Positions 23,520 to 33,732 of a stretch of 64,000 bases of DNA are shown one piece after another. The stretch lies in the NCBI RefSeq assembly GCF_022376445.1, contig NW_025955074.1, forward strand, positions 62,001 through 126,000, written 5' to 3'. The first letter of the stretch is position 1. Each line of letters begins with the position of its first letter. Position numbers and translations under genes: made by a program. The notes under the pieces were generated by a model. It worked only from the letters and a program-made list of their open reading frames with translations. It was not told the DNA's origin and made no database searches. This stretch comes from Fomitopsis serialis. Lineage: Eukaryota > Basidiomycota > Agaricomycetes > Polyporales > Fomitopsidaceae.

Positions 23520-25360
23520 TTTCTGTGCTTACGCCCGTGCGAGACACATACCGGGTAGCCAAAGGGCGGTCTTGAAGAACCGCGTGTGCAAGGAACACTC
23601 GACCTGTATGATATTGAAATCCAAAGAGGGATCACTCTTTGTGTGATAATTAGCCCATTACGTATCTGGATGACGAGCCCCGAGCCTGACACTGACGGTA
23701 CATGCAGATAGTGCCAAATATTGCAAAGGCTAGCCTGCTCGAGCACCAGCACCGGCGTAGAACACCCGTTCAAGGGACTGTTACCGGGGAGTAGACATTC
23801 CAGCCGCTCATTCCTTCAGATGGAGCTATGCGAGGTGTGCACAATGCACTGATATCGTGGGTGGCGCAAACGAATATTGGTGTGACCGATCTTCCCATTC
23901 AATTGCAGGGTCGCCTTGATCTCCGCGCGTTTACAATTCAACACAGTCTGTAAAGAGCGGTCAGTTAAAATCACAAATCATTGAGCTTTTGCTGACGCGA
24001 ACTCACACCTATTAGTACGCCAGTCCTACCGTGGCCACGCACCACCAGTTAGGCCTCAGGATGCATTCTGTAGTTGAGTACATGCAAGACCAGTACACGC
24101 TCACGGTATATAGTATTACAGCTGTCGCATCAGCCATCTTTGCGTGAGCCGGAAGGAAGCCAGTATGAGAGACTCGGAGACGGTGGAAGACAAGCCTGAG
24201 CCAGCCTGAGCCAGCTCGATTGAAGGATGGCATCTAAGCGCCCAGTGGCGGCAGATCGAGATCTCTAGATCTCGCCGCCAGTGACCGGCGCTGGGCGCTG
24301 CTGGGCGACCGCCACCACCAAATTTTGAAGCTTGGGAAGCAGATACAACACATTGTTTGTCTTAATGATAAGCGCAACGAATACATTCGTCATAGCACGA
24401 GTGAGCCCAGGTAAGCCCAATCAGCGCCTCAGCCAGACTCTTCATCGGTCTGACCGGCAACACGACTTTCAGTGAATATCTCTGACTAGGAAGAGAATAT
24501 ATGCCCTTTCGTTCCATTCAGGATGCACGGCCGGTATGCCGCCCTCAGTGTTTGCTGAGAGGCGCTGCGGAGCAAAGTATGTGAACGCGGGTTTACGACG
24601 GCGATCATTCCATGTCCTACCATCGTCTTTGAAGTCCCTGCTCATCTTGCAGCACCTTGATGAGTCTTTACCGGTCTCCGATGCCCGTCCCTGCTGATGC
24701 GAATGAATGTAGATCATCAAAGGCTTTCAAAACGATATCTCATGACTTCTCCCTCATCCGTACCGGTCCCAGCAAGGGGTACAAGTTCACGGAGCTAGGC
24801 ACAGTTGAGGCACACGGAGCGGACCAAGAGCGGACTCAGCGCTTCGTGTAAAGTGCATTTAGAGCAGGTCGTCTGTGGCTTGTCTCTGACGAGTCGTCCC
24901 GTTGTGTCTGGATCGTGAATATCACAATTCTGTCAAGACTAAACGCGTCTCGATCGCGAGCATCGCCATTCTGTCACGACCAAGTGCGTCGACAATCACG
25001 TACATCAATACTTATGAGTCCGGTGGTTGTAACACTTGCACTTGATCGGCGTGCAAACCTTCAATGTCGCAACGTTGTGGCACCGTCCTGCTCGGGATAT
25101 CCGACTCGATCCCGAGCGACTCGCCCGGCTTACAGTACCATCACTCTGCAGGCCTCAATGCGGTCCTAGTGGAGATCACGTGTGGATAGTTCCGAGTCTA
25201 CTTCACATACGTGTTGCTAAGACACAGTGACAAGAGGCGACCCGGATCCAAGGTTGTACGCCGGCAATACACTCGACCATGATTGTTTATGCTGCCATCA
25301 TCAGGAATATTGGCAAGACATGAATTCACGGCCATGCGACCGTAAGCGATGGATCGCACT
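23520..25360. other. Intergenic 1.8 kb, nothing coding recognised
   Basis: Only short ORFs. An imperfect hairpin lies at 24238-24298. Confidence 0.5.
24238..24298. repeat. Imperfect palindrome
   Basis: Outer arms GCGCCCAG and CTGGGCGC enclose GGCGGC/GCCGCC-type arms and a near-palindromic GAGATCTCTAGATCTC core. It could form a hairpin in single-stranded DNA or RNA. Confidence 0.5.
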
Positions 25361-25370
25361 TCCAACGGTC

Positions 25371-25377
25371 TATAAAG
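25371..25377 (+). promoter_or_regulatory. TATA box of the kinase-like gene
   Basis: TATAAAG lies about 140 bases before the ATG at 25516. The leader contains a T-rich stretch and one short upstream ATG. Confidence 0.4.
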
Positions 25378-25515
25378 AGGGTGCACGATGAACTGCAAGT
25401 CGAGTCTGGCTGGTCCTCCTCCTACTGCATTAATCTTCTTTTCTCTTTCCTTCTCTTGTCTTTTATCTTCTTTGTTCTCATCTTGGGTTTCTTTCGCATC
25501 ATTGACGATCTTTCC

Positions 25516-26400
25516 ATGAGGCTCCTTCTTTCCTCGTTGATTGCTTTATGCATTACAGCATGGGCTGCACCGGTCCTCCAGGGCACGGTAAGCATGGAAT
25601 AGACTGACCAAAAATTTGATTCGTGCGCTGACTTTTTGTGTGAACAGTCTGAGCTCGCAGTCCGCGACTTTTGGCCGCGTGCGCCACGTATGTTCTGCTC
25701 GGTCATGCCTAAGCATCGCCGCATAACAGTTGGAACAATGTAGATGACATAGACCTGACACTTGACGGTCAGAAGTACAAGGTGCGGAAGAACGAATTGC
25801 AAGGCGTGCACGGCGTCGTCTATCAAGTCGTCGAGGGCAAATTTAAGGGCGGCTACGCAAAGACGAAGATTTCGGACGACGAAATCCATGCGACTTCCGA
25901 CGTACGTCCCATTTCGCCTCGCTTGTGCACGATCAACAGGTCTACTTAGGTCGGCGCTCTGTGGAAGTTCGGTTTCGACGAACACCACGAGAAGTGAATC
26001 ATCGTGAAGCCATCCCCAGGCAAACGGCTCGATCAAACGGCCGCGTATGCGCATGTGCGACACAACACGCAGCAATGTTGGGCGCTGCTGGACCGCGTCG
26101 TCGACGTCGCGACGGACGCAATCATGGAGACTTACCACCGCACTCACTGGCTTCACCAAGACCCCGTTTTGGGGAACGTCCTCTTCGACGACCAGGCCTC
26201 CAAAGCGTATCTCATCGACTGGGGAACTGCGTCGAGACCGCCTAGCGTGGTGAGTACAGCTTTCCGCACATGTAGCGACGAGTTGACTGACAGAGTCTGC
26301 CTCGACGCCGTGGTACACGTGAAGAACCGTGCTACTGTCAGACTAGCTGTGTCAGACATGGTGTTGGGCTCTGGTCTTTGCGGTGCGCGGCCTGCGGGAA
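25516..26400 (+). pseudogene. Secreted kinase-like protein with an in-frame stop
   Basis: Exons 25516-25587, 25648-25687, 25744-25901 and 25950-26249 join in phase, with a further exon from 26294 whose end is unclear. The protein starts with a strong signal peptide (MRLLLSSLIALC). Late in exon 4 is a kinase-like catalytic loop (THWLHQDPVLGNVLF, with HQD in place of HRD and the loop Asn) followed by LIDWG in place of DFG. The N-lobe is short and lacks a clear glycine loop. A TGA at 25995-25997 (codon 106) interrupts the frame before that motif, so the allele may be dead or truncated, unless this is a sequence error. Whether it would phosphorylate anything is unknown. Confidence 0.6.
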
Positions 26401-26423
26401 TGCGTCCGGGCCACCCTGTGTCG

Positions 26424-26508
26424 GGGCGGCCGCACGTAGAACACGTCCCCGCTCACCCGGGCCACTCTCCTCCTGCGCCGGGGCGGCCGCACGTAGAATA
26501 CGTCCCCG
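26424..26508 (+). repeat. Two-copy GC-rich direct repeat
   Basis: GGGGCGGCCGCACGTAGAA followed by (C/T)ACGTCCCCG occurs at about 26424-26452 and 26480-26508. Confidence 0.7.
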
Positions 26509-26519
26509 CGCGCAGCCAT

Positions 26520-27870
26520 TAGGGACGTTCAAAGTTGCGGGGGCTCTGGAGCTCGCTCTCCGGGAATGCCGTCAGCCGCGCGACCGTTGTGGTCTCGCCA
26601 GAAAGTTCAGCCACAGTGTGCTTATGCCATGTCACAGTGTGCGGCGGCGCGAGTACTACAAGGCCTATTGGACATTTAGGTTGGATATTCAAATATTCAC
26701 TGCACTTGGGCACTTTGCAGTAGTCTTGGATGGAGGCGATTTCACGGTCTGGCACTTATACCCTTCCGACGTCACTGCACGAGGTTCTGAGGACGACGGT
26801 TTAGGGCTTCGACGACGCACTTACCCAACTATTAGGCAGTACAGCTTTGGTATAGCTCGTCCAACCCCGACTGCGCTACTAGTAGCGGCGAGAGCAACAT
26901 GTCCCACATGGTGCTGCACCGGCATGCGGCGCGGCCACTCTCCGACCATGGTATTGATGAGGCCCGTCGCACGACAGCCTATCGAGAAACAACTCCTTTC
27001 AGCCGGTACTGATGCGCTGTAGACTGCGTCGACGGTCCTCATGCTGAATATTGTAGACATGCCGTCACTCGGCGCCTTCAGATGTGTCCTTCTCCTAGCC
27101 TATCCTTCACCCTACATTCGACATTACCTCCAACTATGAGTCACGCAATCATTTGGCCGACCTACGCGCTCTCGTGGTACCTGTACGTCTGCAAGTACAT
27201 ACATATTCGGTTCCATCGCCATCAGGCTACTTGTGAGAACAGCCGATCGAGGTGGTACCCCGTATGCAAGGTAAAAAAAATGAAAACGAAAAATACTGCC
27301 CCTTGGCCAGATTGAGCAACCGATCTCACCACTTTGTAACGTCGTCTGCCTGCATTGCGCAGATAAGATGGTTTTACGCGTCGTGGTTGCGCGTGCGCAG
27401 GTGGTCGTGGCGGTGGTACGCACGGACGCAGGTAAGTATTTGGTGGCGCAGCCGGGGTCGTGGTGGCGGGACAGGGTGGCGTGGGAGTCACTGGGACTGG
27501 GGCGCATAGATTGCGTCTATGTACTGGGATGCGATGTATAGCTGTTATTCGCACTGGTTGGTGATGAATACATACAGGTGCTCGATCACCAGTTATGGCG
27601 CAATTGATTACGGTCAGGCTCGGACTCGTAGATAGGTCCGAGTTAAGTGGATGCGAGTGGAATGAACTTGAATATGAGGTGAGCGAAAGAGAGAAGATGT
27701 GTGTGGGGCGCAGCCCGTAGGGCTGCCCGACTCGAAACGTGTGCCCGGACCTGCGGGGTAACGGGTGAGCTGCGATACCCACATGGAAGGCGACTACGGC
27801 GGCGCGTTGCTGCGAAGCTGTTACCCCCATCTAGAAGACGACGTACCATGTCGCTGATGCTCGGCTCTGC
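26520..27870. other. About 1.3 kb with no gene I can support
   Basis: Short ORFs only. A proline-rich - strand ORF at 27222-27830 has no recognisable domain. The stretch lies just 3' of the recombinase ORF and may include the end of the retrotransposon, but no terminal repeat could be identified. Confidence 0.4.
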
Positions 27871-27876
27871 TTCCGT

Positions 27877-28858
27877 CTAGCGCGGCGGAGGCATCGCATA
27901 GCGGGTGACCTCGTTGTGCAATGGTGCATCCTGGAGATACGGCGCCATGATGACCGCATGCTTGCGCAGGTAAAGCTTGAAGCTTTCCCCGCTCCAGCGC
28001 CCGATCGACTTTACCACGTCGAAAGGTACACCCCGGAGTAGGTACTCCAAGGTGGCTCCGATGCGTATGCCGTGCCCCTTCATTGCGGGCAGGCCCTCCA
28101 GGGTCGTGATTGCGTCGAGCCTCTTTAGGAAGTCGCTGCGCGTGAGTGGTCGATGGCCGTCTCGATGCCGCCGCGCGAAAAGCGGCCCCTGCGCAGGCGG
28201 CTGGTTGACCTGTAGGTGGTTCGCAAAAGCAGCCGCCGGGTCTAGCGTGCCTATCTGTGCAGCCCAATACACGTCCTCGCCCTGCTCCGATGCGACTTTT
28301 GTGCTGGGGAGGTGGAACACCGTCACTTTGTGACCGTGCCTGTCCTGGTCATAGGTGACATCTGCTGGTTTGACGTGCAGATTGGGCCTGAACGAGTGGA
28401 GTGTTTGGCTGACGAACTCACCTAGCCGCGCGGCCGTGAAGAACGTCGTTGTGAGGCACGCAAACACCGCCGCGTCGAGCGGCAGTGCAATGTCGAGGTG
28501 CTTGCGTAGGGTGAGCAACAGCGCCAGCGTGACTGGATCGCGCTTGGGGCGTTTCGATGCTGGCGGCGCGAGTTTCTCTGCGCCTTTGAGCGCTGTGCGC
28601 AGCTCGGCGTCCTCTGTGTTCCACGCCAGCCCGTGGAGCACATGCCATGCATGCACCCCGGCGACGTAGTTCCGCAGGGTGGCTCCGCTATACAGCCCGG
28701 CGCATCCTGCAATGAACGCTAGGATTAGTCCCCGATCTGCTGGTCCCCGCTGGTCCTCGGGGATTTCGCGCGAGTCGCAATAGACCTGATAGACGAGCAA
28801 TCCTGCTCCGTATGAGTCCCGCGTGCCTTGTGCGTAGGACGCGAGCATGACTCGCATT
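27877..28858 (-). pseudogene. DIRS-type retrotransposon, tyrosine recombinase catalytic part
   Basis: About 326 residues hold a core-binding segment (SYGAGLLVYQVYC) and a catalytic domain with all expected residues: Arg in AARLGEFV, His-x-x-Arg in GHGIR, Trp in GRWSGES and Tyr in YLRKHA. The ORF ends at 27877. Its 5' side is cut by element B at 28860. The frame continues on the far side of B at 32629, where the N-terminal part of the same protein lies. This matches recombinases of DIRS/Ngaro-order retrotransposons in basidiomycetes; an RNase H piece of the same reading direction farther up (49432-49692) supports that over a Crypton. It is broken, so listed as pseudogene. Confidence 0.8.
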
Positions 28859-29694
28859 ACATCAGCAAACTCGGCAATTTCTGAGCATCTGACAGGCTGA
28901 CAGAGACCCCTCAGAGCGACTCAGTGCATCAGGTAGCTCAGCATTGTCAGATTATTCAGACCCATCAGATGAAGACACCTATTCAATTCCGATAATTGCA
29001 GTAGCCACAATATTATTGCTCGTACATCAATGGCTCGAGAGCGCTGATTGTTTCATTGTACCAAGAGTAACAATAGTGGGTAAACTACACTAAAATGTAT
29101 GGTCATCGTCGACACAGTCACATCAGCAGCATAGTCTATTCTCTCTCGCATTGTCTGCTGTCTCGCCGTGTTGTCTGCCATCTCGCCGCCCGTGCCATCT
29201 GCCGACTTGCCTGCCCCGTGTACCCTCTCTCGACCCATCTGCCCCGTCTGCTCTCCCATTTGCACAGGCCGGCAGCGGCAGCCACTCGTCTGCATGCTTC
29301 TGCTTGCTGGGTTCGTCCTCGGCCAGCTCCCGCTCATTCCGCTGGTCCTTGTTGAACACGTGTTCGATGGGCTAGTACGCATCATGCTTGTCTTTGTTGG
29401 GGTCGTTGTCGGTAGGCTCTTGCTTGCTGAGATCAGCCTCGCGCGGAGCTGACGAGAAGCGTTCAACTCACCTAACATGTACCCTGATCCTTCTCGCAGT
29501 CTAGCGCGTCGGGTTCAGACGCGTCGACACGGATGCGGGTAGTCTACGCCTAGTCGTGTTTGTCCCGCGCACAATTATCCTCGGTGGACTTTCCCTCGAA
29601 CACCCTCTCGCTGGGCGGGGTCGGCATAGGTGGATGCTTGCTTGCTGGATTCCGAATCCGCAGTCAGATCGTTGCATGCGGATTCGTCCTGGGC

Positions 29695-29729
29695 CGAGCT
29701 CGGGTATACCTATGGGTATCCCGAGCTCG
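29695..29729. repeat. Strong hairpin inside element B
   Basis: CGAGCTCGGGTATACC and GGGTATCCCGAGCTCG are near-perfect inverted arms around a 3-base loop. Confidence 0.6.
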
Positions 29730-29779
29730 ACGGGCGAGCAGGAGCGTGGCCCGTAAGAGGAAGCGGGTGCAGGACAAGT

Positions 29780-30680
29780 GACGAACGGGTGGGCAGGCGA
29801 ATAGGCGGGCAGTCGGGCAGGTGAATTGGCGAACGGGCTTGCAGATGAGCGAGCTGAGAAGAACCTGGGCGGGCAATGCATCGAGGACGGCAGGAGTGGA
29901 CTGGCAAGAGTGGGCGGACGACAGAGCTAGTGAGAAGGCGAGGCTGAGCGGACGAGAACAGGGAAGCGATTGAGCAAGCGAGTGGGAAGGCGAGCAAGAA
30001 GGTAAGTGGCGAGCAGGCAAGGACGGGCATGCGAGCGCATCAGCAAGAAGGCGAAGGCGGGCGGGGAACTGGCGAGAGTGGGCAGGCGAACAAGCTAGTG
30101 AGATGGCGACGAGGCAGACGAGCATGCGGGCGAATGAATTGGCGAGCGTGCGAGTGTGTAGGCAGACGGGTGGGCTAGCATTGGCAAGAGGGTAGGGGAG
30201 GGCTGGCGAGCAGACGGGCGAACGAGCAAGGAGCCGTCGCTGTGCGTCGCGCCTGTGCACTTGGCGAGCCCGCCGTCCACTTGCCCTCGTCCATGCTGCA
30301 TGCATGGTCCGCTCGTCGGTCGTGCTTCCGCGCAGGGTCTTCGCACTGCATGCTCACGGTCACTGTGCGCTATGCTCACGCCCGTCGTGTTTCCGCACCT
30401 CGTGCCCACCACCCGCTCGCCGCCGCCCGTCCCCGCCAGCCACTCGTCCGTGTGCGAACGCCACATCACAAATGAGTTGCGAGGGACTCACTATACATGA
30501 AATCGAGCACGCCCGCCGTTCCTCTCCTTGACGGAGGGCCGCGAGAGTCTGTGCTTTGCGGGATGAGCGGACGAGGGAACTGGAAAACGAAGGGCGGGTG
30601 AACAGGCGAGAGGGTGAAGGGGCGAGAGGGTGAAGGGGCGAGCGGGAGGACTGGCGAGTGGGCAGGTGAACGAGCACGCA
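29780..30680. repeat. Strand-switching low-complexity tracts of element B
   Basis: 29780-30230 is G/A-rich on the + strand, 30240-30440 is C/T-rich, and 30590-30680 is G/A-rich again. The words resemble the tracts of element A and of the insertion at 991-4125. On the - strand the last tract directly follows a donor-like GGTGAGTATG at about 30690. Confidence 0.6.
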
Positions 30681-31689
30681 GGCGCATACTCACCTATTGC
30701 CAACCTATTGGCCTCCTTTCCATGGCCCATCTCCCCTAGCTCCGTGTTATCCTCACGCCTCCGTCGCACTTCGCGTGTATTTCGACGCTACCGCGTAGTG
30801 TTGAAGTTCGATCGATGTTTGGTCGGCGACGTCGAGGAGGAGGAGAGAAGTTTGGCGCTGTTCGACGTGCGTGTGGAGGGCCAGTGGAAGCGAGAAGTGC
30901 TAAGCGCCTCAGCCACGACACGTCACGCGCGCTCGCCGGACTTCGAGCCTCAGACTCACTGTCCGCCTTCACTGTCAGCCCCCTCCTCCCGGTCTGCTTC
31001 GCCGTCACTTGCCCGCCGCCGACCTCCAGTACACACCGGGCCGGCCCATCTGCAAGAGAGCGTATGTAGCAGGTTACTGCGCAGCCCAAGATCGCGCTCT
31101 ATGCGACCGCACCGCAACGAGCCTCAGCGACGCGTCAAGAGCATCGCTGAAGGCTCGCGAAGGATTAGCAGAGGGAGGACGGGGGGCTGTGGTCAGCAGG
31201 GCGCGAAATTTAGGTGAGTGCACCGCCTTCCACCTCGACCCCGTAGCCAACCGCGGCAATTGCCCACCAAAGATGGCCGGAACACGACGGAGACAGCCCC
31301 AGAGCATGCTTGTCCAAGCGTATGAGCGCGGCGAAGACGGCCCCGGTGCGCGCGTTCACAAGCGACACAGGCCCGCTAGCACAAGCACAGTAGGTATGTA
31401 CCAGACGTCGCGCGCGGGCCCGCCAGCAAGAGCTGGCTGCATACGGATACGACGCTTCACGCACTGTTACGACCAGGGCCTGTCTGCCGCAAACCAATAC
31501 CATTCAACGACGCATCCAAGCCCGACGCGACCCAGCTCAACGAGCCTGAGACCACGACAAACAACGGATGAGCCCACCAGGCACCCGGCCCACCGAGCAA
31601 CAACCAGTCATCCCTGCCTGACGCGCATACACTTCCCAAGGACGAGCGTGCCGTACCCCCGCACGAGAAGGAGGCAGACCGCCGAGTAC

Positions 31690-31885
31690 CATGCGCGCTC
31701 TCTACGGCGAACGGCGGGAAGCCATTCCTCCCCCGCCTGCGCCGCGCGGTCTTGTACGTCGATTCGGCGTTCGACGTGGACCTCCTGCTCCTTGTCCCGC
31801 GGACGCTGTGCCACCTCGATGTGCAGCCCTGGGACGAGGTGTACAGCCCGAAGTATGAGATATTGACGAAGACGGAGTGTGAGTA
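31690..31885 (+). pseudogene. Conserved coding segment carried by element B
   Basis: Reads GKPFLPRLRRAVLYVDSAF and on to PKYEILTKTE, ending at a GTGAGTACATG donor. It is the counterpart of 6790-6975, frame-conserved. Function unknown. Confidence 0.45.
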
Positions 31886-32628
31886 CATGCACGAAGTCTG
31901 ACGGCGTGCGACCAGCCGACGACACAAGCCCGTTGGTGCAAACCCAACAGGTATGCAATTGACGAGTCTTAACATACCACGCACGGATCTACCAGCATCG
32001 AAGACTTGACCGCCTACAGATATGGATCACGAACCGACGCGCACGGGTACGACGCGGGCCACTGGCAGTTCGCCGTACATAACGTGCCCGAGCCCGGTAC
32101 GACACAGCTCAACGAGCAGCACTGCGACAAGCAACAGTCCACCAGGCATCCGGCGCGGCGTGCAACGGCCTGCCGAGCAACAGCTGGGGCCTGGGCATAC
32201 CCCAGCTCGACGCGCATATGCCCGTGACTGAGGATGAGCGTGCCGCATCCTAGCCTGAGGAGGAGCCAGGCCACCGAGTACGAATGCAACGAGCGGGAGA
32301 GAGCCCGCCGTGGGCACCCGCAGGCGGTAGCTTGCGCAATTCTACGGTACATTATGATTAGCTAGCGCTATTCTGTACAGTAACAGTAGTAGTGATCAAT
32401 AGAATAATATTTAGTTGATTTCTATGCCCTGGCTGATCTTGGCTGACGAGCTGGGAGGTCTGACAGGCTGTCTGAACGGTCTGAGGATCCTGTCTGACGA
32501 GCTAGCATCGAAAAAAAACGAGGTCATGAGGGCTGAAAATCTGAAGCAATCTGAAGCAATCTGAAGGCTTCTGAAGGCTTCTGAACCCCCTGACAGGGCC
32601 GTCAGACAGATTTCATGTTTTCCTGATG

Positions 32629-33133
32629 TACGTTCTCGAGGTCGCGCTCTGAGAGGCGTCCGATGCTTCGTCCCGCCTCGTTGTTTACGCTGCGAGGGGT
32701 TTCCGGGGACCACTTTTGCAGCCTGTCTCTGGCCAGGCAGTGCGGGCGACGCTCCGAGGGCTTGGGTGTGAGGAGACTAGGGTACGGGCGAGGTCTCGCT
32801 GTCTCTCGCTTCTGCGTGACAGTCTTACCTCCGTGTCCCTCCTCGTCAAAGTGTTGTGTGCTCGCCCCACTCGGTGTTGGTTCGGATGTGCCAGTCGAGG
32901 TCTTCGTCGACGCACCGTTGCTCCTCCGCATGAGCGCGCTCGAGAACCTCGTCAATGCACTTGGCTGCGGCTCTCGGGTAGCATCCTTGTCGGTGTAGCC
33001 TGAGCTCGGTGGCGGTGAGCGGCTCTTCTGAGTCAATGAGGAATCTTGTGAGTTCGTTGGGTAGGGGGACTGGTGGAAGGAGGAGTGCGCGCGCCGGGTA
33101 GATGCCGCGTGAAGGGCCGTCAGCAGGATTGTT
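32629..33133 (-). pseudogene. DIRS-type retrotransposon, RNase H end and recombinase N-terminus
   Basis: Read on the - strand, the segment begins with NNPADGPSRGIYP, the end of a retroelement RNase H domain (the Asp of NPAD is the usual last catalytic residue), and goes on through LLLPPVPLP to RPHCLARDRL and LSERDLENV. It joins in frame to the catalytic recombinase part at 28857 once element B is removed. One frameshift is needed near 32850, between the EWGEH part and the KTVTQKRE part, so the copy was decayed or has since decayed. The right side is cut by the 16.3 kb element at 33134. Confidence 0.75.
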
Positions 33134-33732
33134 CATCAGGAAAAATGGCCTTGTCACACAAGACCTTGAGACCACTCTTGAACCGTTCAAGAGTAGCCAA
33201 AGCGCAGAAAGGAGTCTCAAGCGATGAGAGCTGCCTCAAGACAAGTGCCCTAATTGGATGACTCCCAAAGCCTCCCAAACATCTGACGCTTGTCAACAAG
33301 CACCGTATGTGTCTCACGAGCTCTTCAATTTGCTTTCAATTGTTCGTTTTTTTGGCCCAGTCGCCGCACCGCTAATGCTTGATATTCCTTGGATCCACTT
33401 TGTCTCCTCACAAAAGCACTTGTAGAGAGCTCCAAATATCTTCAAATCTCTTACAAACATTGCTTTTCACAGCATACGGCGGCACATCGAATACAATGCG
33501 AGCGTGATATTCAACTAATACACGGACATACAGATGTGATACCTACACTTACACCCAGTAGCTGATGATAGACGCGATATTGGGCTACAGGAGGCACAAG
33601 GGGAATACAGAGGCGGCGGCAAATGGCGGCGACGGAATGAGGACTGAAGGGGGTAGACTGAAAGGGTATAGGACGAAGACATCGTGCTCGTATCGTACAT
33701 CCCCACTCCATACTGCTTGGGGACGGTGTTGC

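Larger units (their letters stand above)
28860..32628. mobile_element. Element B: 3.8 kb CATCAG-ended DNA transposon
   Basis: Starts CATCAGCAAACTCGGCAATT and ends TTTTCCTGATG, flanked by TA (28858-28859 and 32629-32630). Removal with one TA rejoins the tyrosine recombinase frame. The left end matches element A closely (GCAATT.CTGAGCATCTGAC), and 30690-32628 matches 5790-7852 over most of its length. Near the right end is the same CTGAAGCAATCTGAAGG cluster. No transposase was found. It carries minus-strand hydrophilic coding pieces (29100-29480) and the conserved segment at 31690-31885. Confidence 0.82.

Noticed and set aside
25298..25310. CATCAGGAATATT, resembling an element A end
   Set aside because: Only about 11 bases match, no partner end or subterminal repeats are nearby, and it lies in a plain upstream region.
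27877..28858. A Crypton or phage-type integrase
   Set aside because: An RNase H segment in the same direction joins in frame upstream, which points to a DIRS-order retrotransposon.
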